A stretch of DNA of 11,188 nucleotides from Candidatus Pelagibacter sp. Its GTDB lineage: Bacteria > Pseudomonadota > Alphaproteobacteria > Pelagibacterales > Pelagibacteraceae. Positions 7,491 through 11,188 of the stretch are shown here, piece after piece. Location of the stretch: NCBI GenBank assembly GCA_028139285.1, contig JAOINI010000015.1, forward strand, positions 1 through 11,188, written 5' to 3'. The notes beneath the pieces are model-generated. The model was not told where the DNA came from and ran no database searches. It saw only the letters and a list, made by a program, of their open reading frames with translations. The first letter of the stretch is position 1. Each line of letters starts with the position of its first letter. A program made the translations under genes and the position numbers.

Positions 7491-7856
7491 CTTGCTAGAT
7501 AATTGGATTGTCGCTGTCAAATTACTAGACAGAGGAAAGTCCGGGCTCCGTAAAGACACAGTGCCAGTTAACGACTGGCGAAGGTGACTTCAGGGATAGT
7601 GCCACAGAAAATAAACCGCCTAATCAAGGCAAGGGTGAAACGGCGAGGTAAGAGCTCACCGGTTTTTTGGTAACAAAAAACGCATGGCAAACCCCACTGG
7701 GAGCAAGGTCAAATAGAGAAGACACAGTGTTAAATCACAAAAAACTGTCTTTAGTTAGTCTTCTGGGTGAACCGCTTGAGCTTAAATGCGAATTTAAGCC
7801 TAGAGAAATGACATCTTCAATGACAGAACCCGGCTTATAGATTATCTAGCAGATTC
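7491..7856 (+). ncRNA. rnpB: RNase P RNA, bacterial type A
   Basis: Catalytic RNA of ribonuclease P, which removes 5' leaders from pre-tRNAs. The universally conserved 5' P4 strand, GAGGAAAGTCCGGGCTCC, lies at 7532-7549. Its 3' partner, ACAGAACCCGGCTTAT, lies at 7823-7838. The middle carries the conserved AAGGGTGAAACGGCGAGGTA run from 7631, continuing into AGAGCTCACCG, and the GGCAAACCCCACTGGGAGCA segment from 7686. The ends pair as P1: 7493-7503 with 7841-7851 gives eleven perfect Watson-Crick pairs, plus a T-G pair outside. Total length near 360 is normal for type A. Mature ends are estimated from P1 and may be off by a few bases. It sits between the amidase gene and mraZ, an order I associate with alphaproteobacteria. 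No clear terminator hairpin follows. Confidence 0.96.
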
Positions 7857-7904
7857 CGCATATAATTGTTCTACTTTTGTACTTTATAGCAAAATACATT
7901 CTTA

Positions 7905-7932
7905 TTGACTATTTCTTAAAAACCCATACTAT
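7905..7932 (+). promoter_or_regulatory. Probable promoter of the mraZ-ftsZ-rsmH operon
   Basis: TTGACT (7905-7910) matches the -35 consensus at five of six positions, and TACTAT (7927-7932) is a four-of-six -10 at 16 bases spacing. Transcription would start about 7938-7941, giving a leader of roughly 60 bases before the mraZ ATG. The -10 is overlapped by the CCCA repeats interpreted as MraZ-binding boxes, which supports it being the regulated promoter. Confidence 0.55.
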
Positions 7933-7947
7933 CCCAATTAATCCCAT
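7923..7947 (-). promoter_or_regulatory. Putative MraZ operator: three TGGGN boxes at 10-bp spacing
   Basis: CCCA occurs at 7923-7926, 7933-7936 and 7943-7946, exactly 10 bases apart, so the minus strand reads TGGGA-N5-TGGGA-N5-TGGGT. The established E. coli MraZ site is a set of TGGGN direct repeats separated by 5 bases, upstream of mraZ. Number, spacing and location all agree here. The boxes begin on the 5' edge of the predicted -10 (7927-7932) and run across the start site, so binding would be expected to block initiation. The pattern stands out because the surrounding sequence is very AT-rich, making three phased GC triplets unlikely by chance. Binding itself is inferred. Confidence 0.8.
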
Positions 7948-7950
7948 TTT

Positions 7951-7956
7951 GGAGGG
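7951..7956 (+). promoter_or_regulatory. Strong Shine-Dalgarno-like GGAGGG displaced from the mraZ start
   Basis: GGAGGG is the strongest anti-16S match in the window, but it ends 41 bases before the mraZ ATG (7998), too far to serve it directly. It is well placed for a TTG at 7961 that opens a 34-codon frame overlapping the start of mraZ. Its partner could be that leader frame, or the match could be part of the operator region. Confidence 0.4.
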
Positions 7957-7960
7957 TGAT

Positions 7961-8065
7961 TTGAAAAATTTAAATAAAAAAGTGTTTTTTAAAAAATATG
8001 TTTTTATCAAGTTACGAGAACAAAATAGACAAGAAAGGTCGGGTTTCAGTGCCAGCATCGTTTAG
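7961..8065 (+). CDS. Possible leader/upstream ORF overlapping the start of mraZ
   Basis: Starting at TTG 7961, five bases after GGAGGG, a 34-codon frame runs to TAG 8063-8065. It passes through the mraZ start (7998) in another reading frame. The peptide is basic (start region MKNLNKKVFFKKYVF if TTG is read as Met) and resembles nothing I know. Its second half is simply the shifted reading of the conserved N-terminal codons of mraZ, so it has no independent protein-level constraint that I can see. It is worth listing only because of the unusual ribosome-binding site in a genome where most genes lack one. Translation of the leader could feed ribosomes to, or keep them away from, the mraZ ATG. 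Equally, it may be chance. Confidence 0.2.
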   Translation: MKNLNKKVFFKKYVFIKLREQNRQERSGFSASIV

Positions 8066-8459
8066 ATCTTATTTAAATACAATGGGATATAATGGGTTTA
8101 TCAGCTATCCCTCATTTAATCATTCAGCTTTAGAGGCTTGTTCACAAGACAGAATTGAAAAATTATCAAGCACAATAGACTCTCTAAATCCATTTGAGGA
8201 AAAAAGAGATTATTTTGCAACATCTGTTTTATCTGAAAGTGAAAATCATCAATTTGACACAGAAGGTAGAGTCTCAATATCAGAAAAATTGTTAAATCAT
8301 GCAAAGATTAAAAATAATGTATTATTTGTTGGACTGGGCAAAACATTTCAAATTTGGGAACCAAAAAATTTTGAGAAATTTAAATCATTCGCTAGAAAAA
8401 AAGCTTTTCAAAATAGATCTAATTTAAAATGGGAAAATAAACAGAAAGGGGAGCTGTAA
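7998..8459 (+). CDS. mraZ: Transcriptional regulator MraZ
   Basis: 153 residues. MraZ is a DNA-binding regulator with two tandem AbrB-like (SpoVT/MraZ) domains that controls the division and cell-wall gene cluster, usually including its own gene. Both copies of the D-x-x-GR motif are present: DKKGRVSVPASFR (11-23) in the first half and DTEGRVSISEKLL (about 87-99) in the second. The opening MFLSSYENKIDKKGR matches the standard MraZ start 'MFLGNYEHTLDDKGR', which fixes the ATG at 7998. A stop in frame at 7971 excludes any much longer form. A later GLGKTFQIWEP segment (112-122) matches the family's 'G...FEIW.P'. Length is normal. Upstream lie a promoter and three phased TGGG boxes, implying autoregulation. 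The stop codon overlaps the ftsZ start (TAATG), so the immediate downstream gene is ftsZ rather than the usual rsmH. Confidence 0.95.
   Translation: MFLSSYENKIDKKGRVSVPASFRSYLNTMGYNGFISYPSFNHSALEACSQDRIEKLSSTIDSLNPFEEKRDYFATSVLSESENHQFDTEGRVSISEKLLNHAKIKNNVLFVGLGKTFQIWEPKNFEKFKSFARKKAFQNRSNLKWENKQKGEL
8447..8453 (+). promoter_or_regulatory. Shine-Dalgarno sequence of ftsZ
   Basis: AGGGGAG ends five bases before the ATG at 8459 and lies inside the last codons of mraZ. Most neighbouring genes show no comparable site, so ftsZ appears set for strong initiation, with TAATG coupling to mraZ in addition. Confidence 0.7.
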
Positions 8460-9964
8460 TGACAATAAATGTTGGAGGTGGAGAACTTAGAGAACTTAAG
8501 CCTAGAATTCTAGTAATTGGAGTGGGTGGAGCTGGAGGAAATGCCATAAATGCAATGATTGAGGCAGGTATGCAAGGTGTGGAATTTGTAGCTGTGAATA
8601 CTGATGCCCAGGACCTTAAAATGAGCAAAGCTCACGCGAAAATTCAAATAGGAATGAATTTAACTAAAGGACTTGGCGCAGGTGCAAAACATGATATTGG
8701 ACAAGCTGCAGCTGATGAGTCAATCAGTGAAATTGTAAATTATATTCAAGGTAGTAATATGGTCTTTATTGCATCTGGTATGGGTGGAGGAACTGGCACT
8801 GGTGCCTCGCATGTAATAGCTCGAGCAGCTAGAGAAATGAATATTTTAACTGTTGGAGTTACTACTTTACCTTTTTCTTATGAAGGGCCAAAAAGAATGA
8901 GAAGAGCAGTGACTGGCTTGGAAGAACTCAAGAAACATTTAGATACTGCAATTGTTGTACCAAATCAAAATCTTTTCAAAATTGCAAATGAGTCTACAGG
9001 TTTTGAGGAGTCGTTTAGTTTATCTAATGATGTTTTAAAACATGGAGTTCAAAGTATAACTGATCTAATGGTAAGACCAGGTATGATAAATCTCGATTTC
9101 GCGGATGTGGAAACAGTAATGAGTGCCAGTGGAAAAGCTATGATGGGAACTGGAGAGGCAGACGGAGAAAATAGAGCGATGGCCGCAACTGAGCTAGCTT
9201 TGAATAATCCTTTAATTGACGAATATACATTGCAAGGAGCAAAAGGCTTACTTGTAAATATTACCGGGGGAAGCGATATCAAACTTTTTGAAGTTGATGC
9301 TGCAGTAAACAAGATTAGAGCAGAGGTTGATCCAGAAGCGGAATTGATATTTGGTGCTATTAAAGATGAAAATATGAATGGTAAAATAAGGGTATCGATT
9401 GTAGCCACATCTCTAAAAGGCTCATCTATTTCATCTGACTTAAAACCAGTTTTAAACGTTGTGAGCGGATCCAACGGAAGAAACAATACTTATTCAGATA
9501 ATTTGTTCTCAAAATTTAACACTGAACAAAATATTGTAAGTTCTATTGATGGAGCGACAGCTTTAAAACTTGATGAAAGTTATGAAATTAAAAATAGCAA
9601 AGATCAAAGTGCACTTATCGACAGTTTTGAAAGCGACGAGGAAGATAAAATAAAAGAGGAGGCTCTTTTAAATCATACTAACAAAGACGAAATTCCGACT
9701 GGTGTATCAATTGAAAGTGCTTCTTACATGGAAAACAACAATGAAAATAAAGATTATAAAACCACCCTTCAAAACAATGATTACTTTGTATCAACAAGTG
9801 AGGAAGAGTATACACCTAAGCTTTTTTCAGATGATCAACCACAAGAGGCTCTTGAACAAGAAGAGGAAAAAGAATTAGCTTCCCCAGAGCGGCTATTCGA
9901 TCAAGATGCAAGCGAGGATGAGGATTTTGAAATCCCTGCATTCTTAAGAAGACAAAAATTTTAA
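8459..9964 (+). CDS. ftsZ: Cell division GTPase FtsZ
   Basis: 501 residues. FtsZ is the tubulin homologue that polymerises into the division ring at midcell. All functional parts are present. The T1 loop is GVGGAGGNAINAM (21-33), T3 is VNTDAQDL (46-53) and the tubulin signature is GMGGGTGTGAS (107-117). RPGMINLDFADV (206-217) is the T7 synergy loop, with the N-x-D-F-x-D catalytic residues intact. The polymerising core ends near residue 320. A variable, acidic, Asn/Ser-rich linker runs from about 325 to 485. It is followed by the conserved C-terminal peptide EIPAFLRRQ (491-499), which binds FtsA and other anchors. Length is typical of alphaproteobacterial FtsZ. Nothing suggests a degenerate paralogue. 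Its place is unusual: it overlaps the mraZ stop by one base and precedes rsmH by 18 bases, so it should share the mraZ promoter. Confidence 0.98.
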   Translation: MTINVGGGELRELKPRILVIGVGGAGGNAINAMIEAGMQGVEFVAVNTDAQDLKMSKAHAKIQIGMNLTKGLGAGAKHDIGQAAADESISEIVNYIQGSNMVFIASGMGGGTGTGASHVIARAAREMNILTVGVTTLPFSYEGPKRMRRAVTGLEELKKHLDTAIVVPNQNLFKIANESTGFEESFSLSNDVLKHGVQSITDLMVRPGMINLDFADVETVMSASGKAMMGTGEADGENRAMAATELALNNPLIDEYTLQGAKGLLVNITGGSDIKLFEVDAAVNKIRAEVDPEAELIFGAIKDENMNGKIRVSIVATSLKGSSISSDLKPVLNVVSGSNGRNNTYSDNLFSKFNTEQNIVSSIDGATALKLDESYEIKNSKDQSALIDSFESDEEDKIKEEALLNHTNKDEIPTGVSIESASYMENNNENKDYKTTLQNNDYFVSTSEEEYTPKLFSDDQPQEALEQEEEKELASPERLFDQDASEDEDFEIPAFLRRQKF

Positions 9965-9982
9965 TGATAAATTTGAAAATTA

Positions 9983-10993
9983 ATGAACTCACAAAAACCA
10001 TCACTGGAATTTTCCCATTTTCCAGTGATGTTGAGTGAAATTATTGAAATCTCTAATCCTAACAAAGGCGGTTTATTTGTTGATTGCACATTTGGCGGAG
10101 GTGGTTATTCGCAAGCACTACTAGAATTTCCAAAAACAAAAATATTAGCCATTGATAGAGATCCTCATGTTATTTCAATTGCAAATAAATTAAAAAAAAA
10201 ATTTAAAAATAGATTTAAATTTTTTCAATTAAGATTTAGTCAAATGGATGAAGTTCTAAAGGAGGATGCTGATACAATCATAATAGACCTGGGACTTTCA
10301 TCAATCCAACTCAATAATCTTGACAGGGGGTTCTCATTTAAATCAAAAAAAAAACTAGATATGACGATGGGACTTACAGAAAAGTCTGCCCAAGACGTAA
10401 TTAATAATTTACCAGAGTCAGAACTTATGTTGATTATCAAAATATTGGGAGAGGAAAAAGATGCAAAAAAAATCGCTAGAAATATAGCGAAAGCTAGAAT
10501 TAAAAAAAAAATTACAAAAGTAAATGAGTTAGTTGAAATTATTGAAAGAAGTAAAAAAAGAAATTATTCAACTAAAATTAATCCAAGCACAAAAACTTTT
10601 CAAGCTCTTAGAATATTTGTGAATAAAGAAATTACAGAGCTTATAAATGGAATTATAAAAGCATCTAAGCTATTAAGACCTGGGGGAAAAATATTAATTG
10701 TTAGCTTTCATTCAATTGAAGATAAAATTATCAAGTATTTTTTTAAAAATTTTTCCAAAAATAGATCAAAACCTTCTAGATATTTACCTGACGCCAATAC
10801 TGACAATTATAGTTTATTTGAGAAATATTCTAATAAAGTTTTAAAACCATCACAAGATGAGATAAAAGAAAATAATTCTTCACGATCTGCAAAATTAAGG
10901 TATGCAATTAGAAGTGATAAAAAATTTATTTTCCCAAATGATTTGATTAAAAAGTTTAATAAATATTTAGATATTGAGGCAATAAATGTTTAA
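9983..10993 (+). CDS. rsmH: 16S rRNA m4C1402 methyltransferase RsmH (MraW)
   Basis: 336 residues. RsmH adds the N4-methyl group to C1402 in the 16S rRNA decoding centre, using SAM. The N-terminal HFPVMLSEIIEI (12-23) is the usual 'H.PVLL.E.ve.l' opening. Motif I is VDCTFGGGGYSQALL (33-47), followed by ILAIDRDP (54-61). DADTIIIDLGLSSIQLNN (95-112) and RGFSFKSKKKLDMTM (115-129) match the signature 'DLGvSS.QLD..RGFSF...LDMRM', with Thr in place of the usual Arg before the final Met. PSTKTFQALRIFVNKEI (202-218) and RPGGKILIVSFHSIEDKI (232-249) complete the family pattern. Length is slightly over the norm because of Lys-rich loops. It starts 18 bases after ftsZ with no clear Shine-Dalgarno sequence. 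It overlaps the next gene by 8 bases, as rsmH-ftsL commonly does. Confidence 0.97.
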   Translation: MNSQKPSLEFSHFPVMLSEIIEISNPNKGGLFVDCTFGGGGYSQALLEFPKTKILAIDRDPHVISIANKLKKKFKNRFKFFQLRFSQMDEVLKEDADTIIIDLGLSSIQLNNLDRGFSFKSKKKLDMTMGLTEKSAQDVINNLPESELMLIIKILGEEKDAKKIARNIAKARIKKKITKVNELVEIIERSKKRNYSTKINPSTKTFQALRIFVNKEITELINGIIKASKLLRPGGKILIVSFHSIEDKIIKYFFKNFSKNRSKPSRYLPDANTDNYSLFEKYSNKVLKPSQDEIKENNSSRSAKLRYAIRSDKKFIFPNDLIKKFNKYLDIEAINV

Positions 10994-11188
10994 GTTAAAA
11001 ATATTTATTTCAATCGTAATTTTTTCATTTTTCTTAATAGGAACATCATCAATTAAAAATGAAACTAGAGAAATTGAAAAAAAAATAAATATTTTGTCAA
11101 AGAAAATTGCACAAAAAGAAAAAAATCTTAACGAAGTGCAATTAGATTTTTATTATTTAACGTCACCTTTAATTTTGGAAAAGAAAAT
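10986..11188 (+). CDS. ftsL: Probable cell division protein FtsL (5' part, runs off the window)
   Basis: About 67 codons are visible from ATG 10986, overlapping the rsmH stop by 8 bases; the frame is open at the right edge. It begins with a short basic start (MFKLK) and one hydrophobic segment (about residues 5-19), and then a charged heptad-like stretch rich in Glu, Lys and Ile (about 24-50), which reads as a coiled coil. QLDFYYLTSPLILEK (about 52-66) follows, resembling the 'L-AEW-YL-P-RLE' ending of alphaproteobacterial FtsL. This topology (a single-pass inner-membrane protein with a periplasmic coiled coil) and its place after rsmH both fit FtsL, which bridges FtsB/FtsQ and activates FtsWI. 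FtsL sequences are poorly conserved, so topology and position carry the call. No Shine-Dalgarno sequence is evident. Confidence 0.8.
   Translation, partial: MFKLKIFISIVIFSFFLIGTSSIKNETREIEKKINILSKKIAQKEKNLNEVQLDFYYLTSPLILEKK

Noticed and set aside
7877..7960. 5' extension of the 62-codon frame that overlaps the mraZ start
   Set aside because: It crosses the predicted mraZ promoter and operator, so this part would not be transcribed from that promoter; only the portion from TTG 7961 is considered at all.
9049..9486. 145-codon open frame on the minus strand inside ftsZ
   Set aside because: It is antisense to the highly conserved FtsZ core, its product looks like reverse-complement noise (Ser/Leu/Ile/Pro-rich, no motif), and ftsZ explains the DNA completely.

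Overview
The window looks like a piece of chromosome from an AT-rich, streamlined alphaproteobacterium, similar in style to SAR11 and related free-living marine lineages. The evidence is very high A+T with long A and T runs, short or overlapping gene junctions, dnaG-rpoD adjacency, and the amidase-rnpB-mraZ order that leads into the division and cell-wall (dcw) cluster. The protein families are clearly proteobacterial. The genus-level placement is an inference and I could not test it.

Layout, left to right. (1) 1-289 is the C-terminal end of a protein that fits DNA primase (dnaG), followed by rpoD (342-2219, the housekeeping sigma-70). (2) 2271-5144 is a tightly overlapping three-gene cassette: an FkbM-type methyltransferase, a metallo-beta-lactamase-fold hydrolase of the UlaG/CMAH-like kind, and a class I SAM methyltransferase. 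It probably modifies surface glycans and is the accessory part of the window. (3) 5204-5280 is a tRNA with anticodon CAU, more likely the lysidine-modified tRNA-Ile2 than elongator Met. (4) On the minus strand lie mlaA then mlaC (6631 down to 5285), the outer-membrane and periplasmic parts of the Mla lipid-trafficking pathway. (5) Divergent from these on the plus strand come an AmpD-type amidase (6739-7473), RNase P RNA (about 7491-7856), and mraZ, ftsZ, rsmH and the start of a probable ftsL running off the right edge.

Two things stand out. First, a complete ftsZ sits between mraZ and rsmH, where most bacteria have mraZ directly followed by rsmH and keep ftsZ at the far end of the cluster. 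Here mraZ and ftsZ overlap by one base (TAATG) and ftsZ has the best-placed Shine-Dalgarno sequence in the window. Second, the mraZ promoter region holds three CCCA blocks (TGGG on the other strand) spaced exactly 10 bp apart and overlapping a plausible -10 element. This matches the TGGGN-N5 repeat known for MraZ operators. Together they suggest a circuit in which MraZ directly controls its own transcription and that of FtsZ, RsmH and FtsL.

Most other genes here have no visible Shine-Dalgarno sequence. There is no CRISPR array, insertion sequence, rRNA or convincing factor-independent terminator. All non-coding stretches are short, apart from 7474-7997, which is filled by rnpB and the mraZ control region.
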